From an uncultured Clostridium sp. (GTDB lineage: Bacteria; Bacillota; Clostridia; Lachnospirales; Anaerotignaceae), in NCBI GenBank assembly GCA_947246775.1, contig CAMXTM010000057.1, positions 1 to 9,848 on the forward strand: DNA of 9,848 nt. Reading direction: 5' to 3'. This document shows positions 1-6,317 of the stretch, in pieces. The notes under the pieces were generated by a model. It had not been told where the DNA came from and did no database searches. It worked only from the letters and a program-made list of their open reading frames with translations. Position numbers and translations under genes: made by a program. Each line of letters starts with the position of its first letter. The stretch's first letter is position 1.

Positions 1-3
1 GAC

Positions 4-321
4 ATGAACCAGCTCAGAAAACAACTAAATCTCTGTCAGTCAGAGCTTGAAGCAGTAAAACGAGATTTGCTAAAAATCAGTCATATTGATGTTCCACTTG
101 CTCATATTAAAAGATGTCAAAATAGTATTGAAATGCAAAGTAGATATTGTAGTATGTTTGAAAATGTCATATATCATGTTAGTAGACTATATGAGAGCAA
201 TGAAAATAAATTGATTGAGGATAGTGAAAATGTGAGAATAGTAGCAAGTAGGGATAATTTTGAAAATAGGAGCTTGAGAGGGATTGCATCAATATTTTAT
301 ATGGCACTTCAAAATAGATAA
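4..321 (+). CDS. small helical protein, possible WXG-like partner; may be 5' partial
   Basis: I do not recognise a family. From the ATG at 4 the product is 105 residues: a charged helix (about 1-27), a break near SHIDVP, a second long helix (about 33-75), then a non-helical tail. This two-helix hairpin shape and the position directly before WXG100 genes suggest a WXG100-like or chaperone-like partner, but there is no W-x-G in the turn. YESNE (residues 63-67) fits the Y-x-x-x-D/E pattern seen in the neighbours. The codon before the ATG (GAC) is in frame and open to the window edge, and no ribosome binding site is visible, so the true start may lie upstream. It stops 15 bases before the next start and is probably cotranscribed with it. 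Expressed-gene status is likely; function is unknown. Confidence 0.6.
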   Translation: MNQLRKQLNLCQSELEAVKRDLLKISHIDVPLAHIKRCQNSIEMQSRYCSMFENVIYHVSRLYESNENKLIEDSENVRIVASRDNFENRSLRGIASIFYMALQNR

Positions 322-323
322 AA

Positions 324-328
324 GGAGG
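324..328 (+). promoter_or_regulatory. ribosome binding site GGAGG that selects GTG 337
   Basis: GGAGG lies 8 bases before GTG 337 but only 2 bases before the in-frame TTG at 331. Normal Shine-Dalgarno spacing therefore favours the GTG as the start of the first WXG100 gene. Confidence 0.75.
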
Positions 329-336
329 GATTGACA

Positions 337-639
337 GTGATACAGGAAATTGCAATTGATACAAAAAAGTTGCAGAATGACATAGAGAATTTGAAAAATG
401 TTTTAAAGCGGTTGCAAACAGAAAAAACAAAAATGATACAAGAGATACAAGAACTAAATACGATGTGGAAAGGAAAAGCAAACCAGCAATTTGCGCAACA
501 ATTTCGATTAGATTGTCAATCTTTTGAAAACCTGTGTAATGTAATCAATGAAATGATAAGAGCATTGGAAAATGCAAAAACAGAATATGAACAGTGTGAT
601 AGTAAAGTAAATTCTCTTGTTTGTGCAATTAAGATATAA
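337..639 (+). CDS. WXG100 family protein 1 (Esx-like T7SS substrate)
   Basis: This is a 100-residue two-helix hairpin protein with the hallmark W44-K-G46 turn. A C-terminal Y84-E-Q-C-D88 fits the Y-x-x-x-D/E secretion signal of T7SS substrates, exactly 40 residues after the tryptophan. WXG100 proteins are small secreted proteins that dimerise as four-helix bundles and are exported by the FtsK/SpoIIIE-type ATPase EssC. The GTG start is chosen because GGAGG sits 8 bases upstream; a TTG two codons earlier would have too short a spacer. It has cysteines at 60, 67, 87 and 96, unusual for this family. It lies 13 bases before the next gene in a run of WXG100 genes, so its partner is probably a neighbour. 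Family assignment is firm; the partner is inferred. Confidence 0.88.
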   Translation: MIQEIAIDTKKLQNDIENLKNVLKRLQTEKTKMIQEIQELNTMWKGKANQQFAQQFRLDCQSFENLCNVINEMIRALENAKTEYEQCDSKVNSLVCAIKI

Positions 640-652
640 GAGGTGATAAAAA

Positions 653-1018
653 ATGGCATTAGGAATTGGGGCAGCACTTGCGCTAGAGTCCCTTCGGGCT
701 AGGTTTGCAGATGCGAGTATTTTGGTAGATACGGCTGTTATGGTTTCAAAAGCGAATGAAGTTTCAAAAGCAATATCGAATATGGATAAATCTTTTCAAG
801 AGATACAGACGATTGTTGGTAAAATAGGAAATTATTGGATAGGAGAAGCGAGCCAACACCATCAAAAGATGTTTTATGATGAAAGAGATGATATTGCTAG
901 TATATTGAGTCGACTAAAAGAGCATCCAGAGGATTTGAAACTGATGGCAGCAGGATATGAACAAACAGAAAAAGAGTTGACTGAAGCAAACCAGCAGTTA
1001 AAGAGTAATTATATTTAA
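653..1018 (+). CDS. WXG100 family protein 2 with N-terminal extension
   Basis: The product has 121 residues. It carries W62-I-G64 in the inter-helix turn and Y102-E-Q-T-E106, again 40 residues apart, matching the Y-x-x-x-D/E export motif. Compared with the usual ~100 residues it has about 18 extra residues at the N-terminus, rich in Ala/Leu/Gly (residues 2-11). The start is supported by GAGGTG 7 bases upstream, so the extension appears real. The protein ends LKSNYI, nearly the same as the end of WXG100 protein 5 (LKTDYI), although the bodies differ. It probably forms a dimer with another WXG100 product of this operon and is exported by the T7SS; that is inferred from the family. Confidence 0.87.
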   Translation: MALGIGAALALESLRARFADASILVDTAVMVSKANEVSKAISNMDKSFQEIQTIVGKIGNYWIGEASQHHQKMFYDERDDIASILSRLKEHPEDLKLMAAGYEQTEKELTEANQQLKSNYI

Positions 1019-1033
1019 TAAGAGGGTGGCAGC

Positions 1034-1375
1034 ATGAAAAGTGAAAGTAGAATACAAATGGATTTTTCGAGAGCCTATGACGATGCAAAACGCCTTGATG
1101 ATATAGCAAGGAGATTAAAACAGTTGTCTCAGTCTAATTTAGAAGAATCTATGCAAAATCTGGCAACTTCTTGGAAAGGAGAGAATGCAGTTTCTTTTGT
1201 TAGAAAGGAGCAGCAGTTGCAAAGAGATATAAAAGATACAGCAAATAATTTGAATCGCATTGCAGATGATATACGTACTGTAGCAAGACGAGTGTATGAA
1301 GCAGAAAAGCAGGCATATCAGATTGCGATGAAAAGAGAAACCGCGTCAGGCGGCGGTGGGGGCGGCGCATGGTAA
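1034..1375 (+). CDS. WXG100 family protein 3 with glycine tail
   Basis: This 113-residue WXG100 protein has W47-K-G49 in the turn between two strongly charged helices. Unlike its neighbours it lacks a clean Y-x-x-x-D/E: Y88 is 41 residues after W47 and is followed by E-A-E-K. Instead it ends in a tail of six glycines then Ala-Trp (residues 106-113), encoded by a locally GC-rich stretch (1341-1372) that stands out from the AT-rich surroundings. GAGGGTGG lies 4-5 bases before the ATG, a short but workable spacing; an in-frame ATG at 1058 is a weaker alternative. Family membership is clear. Whether the tail replaces the export signal, is a contact site, or marks a different partner is unknown. 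Confidence 0.86.
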   Translation: MKSESRIQMDFSRAYDDAKRLDDIARRLKQLSQSNLEESMQNLATSWKGENAVSFVRKEQQLQRDIKDTANNLNRIADDIRTVARRVYEAEKQAYQIAMKRETASGGGGGGAW

Positions 1376-1381
1376 GACTAT

Positions 1382-1396
1382 AAAGCAGTTTGCTTT
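1382..1396 (+). other. short hairpin between WXG100 genes 3 and 4
   Basis: AAAGCA and TGCTTT pair perfectly around a 3-base loop, with one more T before the run is broken. It sits in the 71-base gap after WXG100 gene 3. It is too short and too T-poor for a confident terminator, but it could weaken read-through or set an mRNA end between the first and second parts of the WXG cluster. Confidence 0.3.
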
Positions 1397-1446
1397 TAGT
1401 AATAGATAATATAAAAAAGTGTTTTATTTAAAGGAGGAAAAATATT

Positions 1447-1749
1447 ATGTCATCAAAATTTAGAGTAACACCATCAAAACTAAGACAAGAAGCAGATAGC
1501 TTAGAAACATTGTGTCATCAGTTTAATGAGAGTGTAAACAAATTAAAAAGTGAGAAAGATAGATTGGCTGGTCAATGGAAAGGAGAGGCAAATACTATAT
1601 TTAATCAAGAAGTAGAAAAAGATTTACAAAAGTTTACTCAATTTTTTACAGGTGTTAAAGATTATGCATCAAAATTGCGTGATAATGCGCAAAAATATGA
1701 AGATGCAGAAAACAAGAACACAACTATTGCAAGAGTAAGAAAGGCGTAA
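1447..1749 (+). CDS. WXG100 family protein 4 (EsxA-like)
   Basis: This is a canonical 100-residue WXG100 protein. It begins with the VTP-x-K-L helix-start motif (residues 7-12), has W44-K-G46 in the turn, and Y84-E-D-A-E88 as the Y-x-x-x-D/E export motif, 40 residues after W44. The gene has a strong AAAGGAGG ribosome binding site 8 bases from its ATG and a 71-base leader gap, suggesting high expression. It is the most typical Esx protein in the cluster. The next gene shares the VTP-x-x-L start at the same residue positions, so the two look like paralogues and may dimerise with each other; this pairing is inference. Confidence 0.9.
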   Translation: MSSKFRVTPSKLRQEADSLETLCHQFNESVNKLKSEKDRLAGQWKGEANTIFNQEVEKDLQKFTQFFTGVKDYASKLRDNAQKYEDAENKNTTIARVRKA

Positions 1750-1792
1750 TGTTTTACAATTTTATATAAAAAAGAAAAGGAGAAATGATAAT

Positions 1793-2104
1793 ATGAACGG
1801 CGAATTATTAGTAACACCTCAAGAGTTAAAAAATACAGCTAACAATTTTAAGACTATAAATGGTAGAGTAAAAAGTATTACAGACCAAATGATGCAAAAG
1901 GTAAAAAGTTTGCGTACTTCCTTTGAGGGCGATGCAGCAAATGCTTATATTAGAAAATTTGAAGCATTGCAGGAAGACATGAGACAAATCTACAATAAAA
2001 TCAATGAGCACGTAGAAGACTTAAATGAAATGGCTACAAACTATGAAAGAGCTGAGTCAACAAATGTTCAAACAAACTCTGCTTTAAAAACAGATTATAT
2101 CTAA
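1793..2104 (+). CDS. WXG100-like protein 5 with F-E-G in place of W-x-G
   Basis: This 103-residue two-helix protein starts with VTP-x-E-L (residues 7-12), like the preceding gene. The turn reads S43-F44-E45-G46-D47-A48, so phenylalanine replaces the signature tryptophan, while Y84-E-R-A-E88 keeps the export motif at the usual 40-residue distance. It ends LKTDYI, matching the LKSNYI end of WXG100 protein 2. AAGGAG lies 10 bases before the ATG. In known Esx pairs one partner can carry a degenerate W-x-G, so this may be the second subunit of a heterodimer with protein 4; that is inference. A stem-loop follows in the gap before the VWA gene. Confidence 0.86.
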   Translation: MNGELLVTPQELKNTANNFKTINGRVKSITDQMMQKVKSLRTSFEGDAANAYIRKFEALQEDMRQIYNKINEHVEDLNEMATNYERAESTNVQTNSALKTDYI

Positions 2105-2149
2105 AAAGTCACATTGAGCAAAAATAATTACATAGAAGTATAAAATTTT

Positions 2150-2180
2150 AAGGCTTTGCTTCTGTTAGGGGCAAAGCCTT
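2150..2180 (+). other. perfect 10-bp stem-loop between WXG100 and VWA genes
   Basis: AAGGCTTTGC (2150-2159) pairs with GCAAAGCCTT (2171-2180) around an 11-base loop. No T-tract follows on the plus strand, so it is not a standard intrinsic terminator. It could protect the 3' end of the WXG100 mRNA or attenuate the downstream VWA-PP2C pair, which would fit high Esx and low membrane-protein levels. The structure is seen; the role is inferred. Confidence 0.6.
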
Positions 2181-2191
2181 GAAAGGATTGT

Positions 2192-2195
2192 GGAG
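2192..2195 (+). promoter_or_regulatory. ribosome binding site GGAG-like that selects ATG 2202
   Basis: GGAG at 2192-2195 is 6 bases before ATG 2202. The in-frame GTG at 2190 has only GAAAGG three bases before it, so the ATG, which also gives a normal signal peptide start, is preferred. Confidence 0.65.
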
Positions 2196-2201
2196 ATATT
2201 T

Positions 2202-3647
2202 ATGAAAAAAATATGGGGAAAGAAAATTTTAGCAACTGGCGTTATAACAGTGATGATGTGTTGTAATGTATTTGCAGCAAAAGAAGCAGGAAAAATACTG
2301 AGTTATGGTACACAAGACCAAGATATTATATTTTATTTGCAAAATCCAGGGGAAGACTATAGTATACAGTGTCAAATTGGTACAAATGAAGCAAAAGCAG
2401 TAGAAACCTATCCCATTGCGGATACACCAACACCAATAGAGACTGTTGTGCTGATAGATAATTCGTTATCAACAGGAGAACAATACCGTAGCATGATAAA
2501 TGAAATCTTGTCAAAGTTGGCAGCGGACAAGCTAGATGGGGAACTGTTTACGATAGCGACCTTTTCCAATGAACCAAATTATATCATACAAAAAGAAACA
2601 GATACAGCACAAATACAGCAAGCAATAGAAAAAATTAGCTACACATGGCAAGAAACCTATTTGACCGATGTATTGTATGAAGTTTTAGAAGAAATCAATC
2701 AACAAAATGACAACATATTAAAAAGAATCTTGATTGTTTCAGATGGCGCAGATGATAAATCAATAGGCTATACCAAAGAGGAACTTCATGCCCTTTTACA
2801 AAAAGCACCTTGTCCAATTTATACTATGGGTTGTACCAATGATAATAATGAACAGTTAAAAAATATGTTTTCTCTCTCGAGAATGACAGGAGGAGAATAT
2901 TACTTATTGGACGAAGTAAGTGATGCTATGACAGTGGTAAACGATATAAAAAATTTGAATCAGTCTGTAAAAGTAATTGTGACACCAAAAGAGGAAGACT
3001 GTGATGGTAGTAAAAAAGGAGTGCATTTTGTAGTAAGTGCAGCAGGCAAAACGTATATGGATTCTGTAGAAATGGCAATGCCTTTTCATATTAAAAGTAC
3101 AGAAGAAGAAAAATCATTTCCAATGCAATATGTGTTGATTGGTGGTGGCATTGTTTTAGTAGGTATTATTGTTGGTGTAATCGTATTTTTAAAGAAGAAA
3201 AAAGATGAAACAAATAAATTTGTTTCGGCAAGTGCAGCAGAGCCAGTACAAAATGTAAAAAGTACACCACAAGAACGTCATACACAAATGCTAGGTGGTG
3301 ACAATGAAAATAATGGTAGAAAAACAGTATTTTTGTGGCAGGAAAGTGTTTCTCATACATTGATACTAGAAGATGTCAATAATCCTGTAAAACGATTTGA
3401 AGTTTCATTAGATACGCCTGTATTAGTAGGATATAACAACAACTGTCAAATTTGTTTAAACTATGATGAAACCGTTTCAGGTGAGCATTGTTATATTTAT
3501 TTGGAAAATGATAAATTCTATGTTGAAAATAGGAGTCGCTCTAATGGTACACTTTTAGATGGTAAAAGGGTAGTAAATGCTACAGAGCTTTATTCAGGCT
3601 GTATTTTATTGCTTGGCAAATTGAGTATGAAGGTGGAAATCAGATAA
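2202..3647 (+). CDS. signal peptide - VWA - transmembrane - FHA protein
   Basis: This 481-residue single-span membrane protein starts with a signal peptide (basic residues 2-8, hydrophobic core 9-24, likely cleavage after V-F-A at 25). A von Willebrand factor A domain spans about 80-258 and holds a complete MIDAS metal site: D86-N-S88-L-S90, T155 in YLTD, and D181-G. A hydrophobic, glycine-rich span at 310-330 is followed by KKKK, which places the rest in the cytoplasm. After a polar linker comes a C-terminal FHA domain (about 386-481) with G410, S426-G-E-H429 and N448-G449, the usual phosphothreonine-binding pattern, although the Arg normally after the first Gly is Tyr411. The predicted topology is VWA outside, FHA inside. 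The stop codon overlaps the PP2C start (TAATG), implying translational coupling. The protein probably couples an outside binding event or the secretion machine to phosphorylation state; that role is inferred. Confidence 0.88.
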   Translation: MKKIWGKKILATGVITVMMCCNVFAAKEAGKILSYGTQDQDIIFYLQNPGEDYSIQCQIGTNEAKAVETYPIADTPTPIETVVLIDNSLSTGEQYRSMINEILSKLAADKLDGELFTIATFSNEPNYIIQKETDTAQIQQAIEKISYTWQETYLTDVLYEVLEEINQQNDNILKRILIVSDGADDKSIGYTKEELHALLQKAPCPIYTMGCTNDNNEQLKNMFSLSRMTGGEYYLLDEVSDAMTVVNDIKNLNQSVKVIVTPKEEDCDGSKKGVHFVVSAAGKTYMDSVEMAMPFHIKSTEEEKSFPMQYVLIGGGIVLVGIIVGVIVFLKKKKDETNKFVSASAAEPVQNVKSTPQERHTQMLGGDNENNGRKTVFLWQESVSHTLILEDVNNPVKRFEVSLDTPVLVGYNNNCQICLNYDETVSGEHCYIYLENDKFYVENRSRSNGTLLDGKRVVNATELYSGCILLLGKLSMKVEIR

Positions 3648-4405
3648 TGAAAATCCATTATGCAGTATTAAATGATGTAGGACTAGTAAGAAAAAGAAAT
3701 GAAGACAGCGTGTTTTGCGCACAAGATGGAGAAGATGGAATTTTTTTGGTTGCAGACGGCATGGGCGGACATAGTGGAGGATTACGAGCCAGTAGTATTA
3801 TAAAACAAAAAACGCTTGTATGGTGGGAAAAGTATTTAAAATTAGAAAAAAAGCCAAGTTTTTTACAGTCATTGGAGGAATTAAAAGAAGTATTTGCGGA
3901 ATGTAACGAAATGATATTAGAGGGTACTGAAAAAGGAGAAATTTGTGGTTCAACATTGGTTGCTCTTTGGATAAAACAAAGTAGGTATGCTGTGTTTTCT
4001 TGTGGAGATAGTCGTTGTTATCAAGTAGAATGGGGTTTTTTGTCAAGTGAGTTCCGCCGTTTAACAACAGATGATGTTTGGGAAAACCAGCAGAGTAATA
4101 TGATAGGGCTGAGTGAGGAGCAAATTCAAAAGCATAAAAATTTTGGTAAATTAGTGCGTGCGATAGGTGTAAAAGCGAATTTTAGCTGTAGTGTGCAGAG
4201 CAATCAAATAGAAACGAAAACAGTATTTGCGCTGTGTAGTGATGGTGTGTATAAATATTGTACAGAAAATTATTTAAAAAAGCAAATGTTAAAGTGTTTT
4301 AAGACAGATGATTTTAAGATGTATGTCATAAAAATTCGTGACAAAGTTTATGAAAATGGTGCAGCAGATAACTTGTCACTTATTTTGGTAAAAGTGAGTG
4401 AGTAA
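3647..4405 (+). CDS. PP2C-type (PPM) Ser/Thr protein phosphatase
   Basis: This 252-residue soluble phosphatase is of normal length for bacterial PPM enzymes such as PrpC/Stp, which remove phosphate from Ser/Thr residues using two metal ions. The motifs appear in order: R15-K-R-N-E-D20, V35-A-D37-G-M-G-G-H42, G101-S-T, G120-D121-S-R123, C197-S-D199-G and A240-D241-N-L-S. The metal-binding aspartates (20, 37, 199, 241) are all present, so it should be active. No membrane span is seen. Its ATG overlaps the stop of the VWA-FHA gene by one base, so the two are likely made together and the phosphatase probably acts on proteins read by the FHA domain. No kinase is present in the window. The substrate is unknown. 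Confidence 0.92.
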   Translation: MKIHYAVLNDVGLVRKRNEDSVFCAQDGEDGIFLVADGMGGHSGGLRASSIIKQKTLVWWEKYLKLEKKPSFLQSLEELKEVFAECNEMILEGTEKGEICGSTLVALWIKQSRYAVFSCGDSRCYQVEWGFLSSEFRRLTTDDVWENQQSNMIGLSEEQIQKHKNFGKLVRAIGVKANFSCSVQSNQIETKTVFALCSDGVYKYCTENYLKKQMLKCFKTDDFKMYVIKIRDKVYENGAADNLSLILVKVSE

Positions 4406-4425
4406 TTTTATTGTACTAGTTATGA

Positions 4426-4454
4426 TTGAAATGTAATTGTATCATGATTATACT
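4426..4454 (+). promoter_or_regulatory. sigma-A-like promoter for the effector-DUF4176 unit
   Basis: TTGAAA (4426-4431) and TATACT (4449-4454) are separated by exactly 17 bases, in a 75-base gap before the 390-residue protein. Predicted transcription start is about 4460, giving a leader of only ~20 bases that holds the AAGGTG ribosome binding site. It lets the downstream three genes be expressed separately from the WXG100/VWA/PP2C genes. Confidence 0.7.
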
Positions 4455-4480
4455 AGAGAGGGGCAAGGTGTAGATGATAG

Positions 4481-5653
4481 ATGAGTGAATTTAAGGTAAA
4501 AATTACAAATATGAAAGCTGCTGTAGAACAACAGAATGATGTTGTGAGACAGCTAAAAGATTTAAAAAATGAGATTCAGCAAGTGCAAAGAGGATTAAGT
4601 TTTGAAATTGCACAAAAAGAACGAATTCGGCAAAGATTAAAAACAGTACAAAGTGAAGTGACAAAGGAGTATACTGGAATCAATAAAGCAGTAAAAACAT
4701 TGGATAATATTGCTAATGTCTATGAGACAACAGAGGCAAAACTTGCAGGAATAGAAGTACCAAAAAGGAATACGATGACTAATATCAATGATGTTATAGA
4801 TTATATTAGTGATAGTGGTTCTATTGGTATATTAAGTGGTATAACAGCAGGAGTAGGAGCTGGAGTAGAATGGGGCTTTGATAAACTTGTATCAATAGCC
4901 AAATCAAAAACAAAAATAAGTGAAACACTTTTTGATGCTAGAGATGAAAAGAGTAATATATGGAAAGAAAAACATTATAGTAAAAATAAAAAAGATTTGC
5001 AAGATAGTGCAATAGAAGCCTTTAAACTGATTAGTAAAAAATGGGCATTTAGTGATACTTGGCTTCAGATGGAAGAAACCTATGGAGATAAAGATGGCAC
5101 TCATGTAAGTCAATCATTGGATATGCTGAAATTTAGTTCCTATGCGCAAATGTATGCTGGCTTGTATTACATAGATAAAGAAACAGGTGAAAAGAGACTC
5201 AATCCAGCAATAGGAGCAGAAGCAGGCTTTACCTTTTCAGCTCTGACGGCACAACAACAAATGCAACTAGGCAATGATTTTTTGGGAGCTTATTTAACTA
5301 CAGAAGAAACATTTGGAAGAGTAAGTGCAAATGGAAGTATTGTAGCAGGTTTTCGAGATGCCGATGGTAACTTTAATCCAACAATACATGGAAATTTAAG
5401 TGCAGAAGCGATTCTTGCAGAAGTTTCTGCAAAGGGCGGCGTAAAAGTACTTGGAACTGATGTTGGTGTAAAAGGTTCTGTAAATGTTGGTGTAGGCGCT
5501 CATGCAGAATTTGGGTTTAAAGATGGAAAATTTAGTATGGACGTTGGTGCATCTTTGGGCATTGGAGGAAGTGTAAAACTGGAGATTGATTTTAGTGATA
5601 CAATAGATGCCATAGCAAGTAAAGCAAAAGCGATGTGGCCATCATTTTGGTAA
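4481..5653 (+). CDS. candidate T7SS effector: WXG-like N-domain, glycine zipper, Gly/beta-rich C-domain
   Basis: The product has 390 residues. Residues 1-90 form two long helices with a degenerate turn S40-F41-E42-I43-A44, which aligns with S-F-E-G-D-A of WXG100 protein 5. Y81-E-T-T-E85 follows exactly 40 residues after F41, so this looks like a WXG100-type secretion domain fused to cargo. Residues 112-132 are a glycine-rich hydrophobic stretch (GSIGILSG, AGVGAGVEWG) that could enter a membrane. Residues 145-235 are charged and mixed. Residues 240-370 are rich in Gly/Ala/Val with alternating polarity (GVKGSVNVGVGAHAEFGF, then a KDGK turn), suggesting beta strands; the protein ends WPSFW. I see no nuclease, ADP-ribosyltransferase or peptidase motif. 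Membrane-permeabilising or structural roles are possible but inferred. AAGGTG lies 10 bases before the ATG. Two DUF4176 genes follow, a common neighbourhood for LXG/WXG toxins. Confidence 0.75.
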   Translation: MSEFKVKITNMKAAVEQQNDVVRQLKDLKNEIQQVQRGLSFEIAQKERIRQRLKTVQSEVTKEYTGINKAVKTLDNIANVYETTEAKLAGIEVPKRNTMTNINDVIDYISDSGSIGILSGITAGVGAGVEWGFDKLVSIAKSKTKISETLFDARDEKSNIWKEKHYSKNKKDLQDSAIEAFKLISKKWAFSDTWLQMEETYGDKDGTHVSQSLDMLKFSSYAQMYAGLYYIDKETGEKRLNPAIGAEAGFTFSALTAQQQMQLGNDFLGAYLTTEETFGRVSANGSIVAGFRDADGNFNPTIHGNLSAEAILAEVSAKGGVKVLGTDVGVKGSVNVGVGAHAEFGFKDGKFSMDVGASLGIGGSVKLEIDFSDTIDAIASKAKAMWPSFW

Positions 5654-5671
5654 AGGAAGGATAGATAAATT

Positions 5672-6019
5672 ATGACAGAGAAAGCAAAGTTATTTCCGAT
5701 TGGGACAGTGGTAATATTAAAAGAATCGACAGCAGCGCTGATGATTTCAGGGTATTTAGCGGAGTCTGAACAAAGACCAAATTATATTTGGGATTATTCT
5801 GGATTTTTGTATCCTATAGGCTTGCAGGACGAGACAGAAGTGTATACTTTTGACCATAGCCAAATTGAACATATTTTGGCGTTTGGCTATCAAGATGGAG
5901 AAACATTTGCATTTATGCAAAAAATACAACAAATAGCCGCAAATTTGTATGAAGCAGCAAAAAAAGAGAGTCAAAGAACAAATGAAAATCAACAGGGAGA
6001 GGGTGAAAAAGATGTTTGA
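5672..6019 (+). CDS. DUF4176 family protein 1
   Basis: This small 115-residue cytosolic-type protein has no signal peptide or membrane span. Residues 7-81 match the DUF4176 pattern: LFPIGTVV-x-L, L-M-I-x-G-Y, W-D-Y-x-G, L-Y-P-x-G, T-F-D-H-x-x-I-E-H-I and G-Y-Q-D. A charged helical tail follows (about 85-115). DUF4176 genes are typically found next to T7SS LXG/WXG toxin genes in Firmicutes; a helper, adaptor or immunity role has been suggested by context only and is inference here. AGGAAGG lies 11 bases upstream. Its end overlaps the next gene by 8 bases. It aligns without gaps to that gene's product at 31 of 75 residues (41%), counted by eye. Confidence 0.85.
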   Translation: MTEKAKLFPIGTVVILKESTAALMISGYLAESEQRPNYIWDYSGFLYPIGLQDETEVYTFDHSQIEHILAFGYQDGETFAFMQKIQQIAANLYEAAKKESQRTNENQQGEGEKDV

Positions 6020-6311
6020 GCGTACATTGCCAATTGGTTCAGTGGTATCTTTGTATGGAGCAGATAAGCGTTTGATGATATTGGGTTATGTCAAATATTT
6101 AAAAGGAAATAATGAAAAAGTGTATGATTATTGTGGCTGTACCTATCCAGAAGGATATTTAGATGCAGAATCAACGGCGGTATTTGACCATGATGATATT
6201 GAGCATATTTATGCGCTGGGATTTCAAGATGAAGTACAATTTCATTTTCGGGAACGTTTGAGTGAGATATTAAAGCAAAGAGAAGAAGAGAATTTTACAG
6301 AGGAAGGATAA
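6012..6311 (+). CDS. DUF4176 family protein 2
   Basis: This 99-residue paralogue of the preceding protein has T-L-P-I-G-S-V-V (residues 5-12), L-M-I-x-G-Y, Y-D-Y-x-G-C, Y-P-E-G, F-D-H-x-D-I-E-H-I and G-F-Q-D. This is closer to the DUF4176 consensus than the first copy, and the charged tail is shorter. The open frame reaches back to 5949, but that part overlaps the first DUF4176 gene. The ATG at 6012, with GAGGG about 8 bases upstream, is the likely start and makes the domain begin at the N-terminus. The 8-base overlap indicates translational coupling. A strong terminator follows, so this is the last gene of the T7SS unit. Confidence 0.87.
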   Translation: MFERTLPIGSVVSLYGADKRLMILGYVKYLKGNNEKVYDYCGCTYPEGYLDAESTAVFDHDDIEHIYALGFQDEVQFHFRERLSEILKQREEENFTEEG

Positions 6312-6317
6312 AATTGT

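Noticed and set aside
179..481. Minus-strand open frames opposite the WXG100, VWA and aminotransferase genes (for example 179-481 and 6671-7084)
   Set aside because: They mirror strong plus-strand genes, have biased Phe/Tyr/Ile/Cys composition, no recognisable domain and no convincing ribosome binding sites.
1376..1446. Possible promoter ahead of WXG100 gene 4
   Set aside because: A/T-rich with TATAAA at 1410-1415, but no acceptable -35 box at 16-18 bases.
5949..6011. N-terminal extension of the second DUF4176 gene
   Set aside because: It overlaps the first DUF4176 gene, is Lys/Arg-rich and unlike the family; ATG 6012 has the better ribosome binding site.
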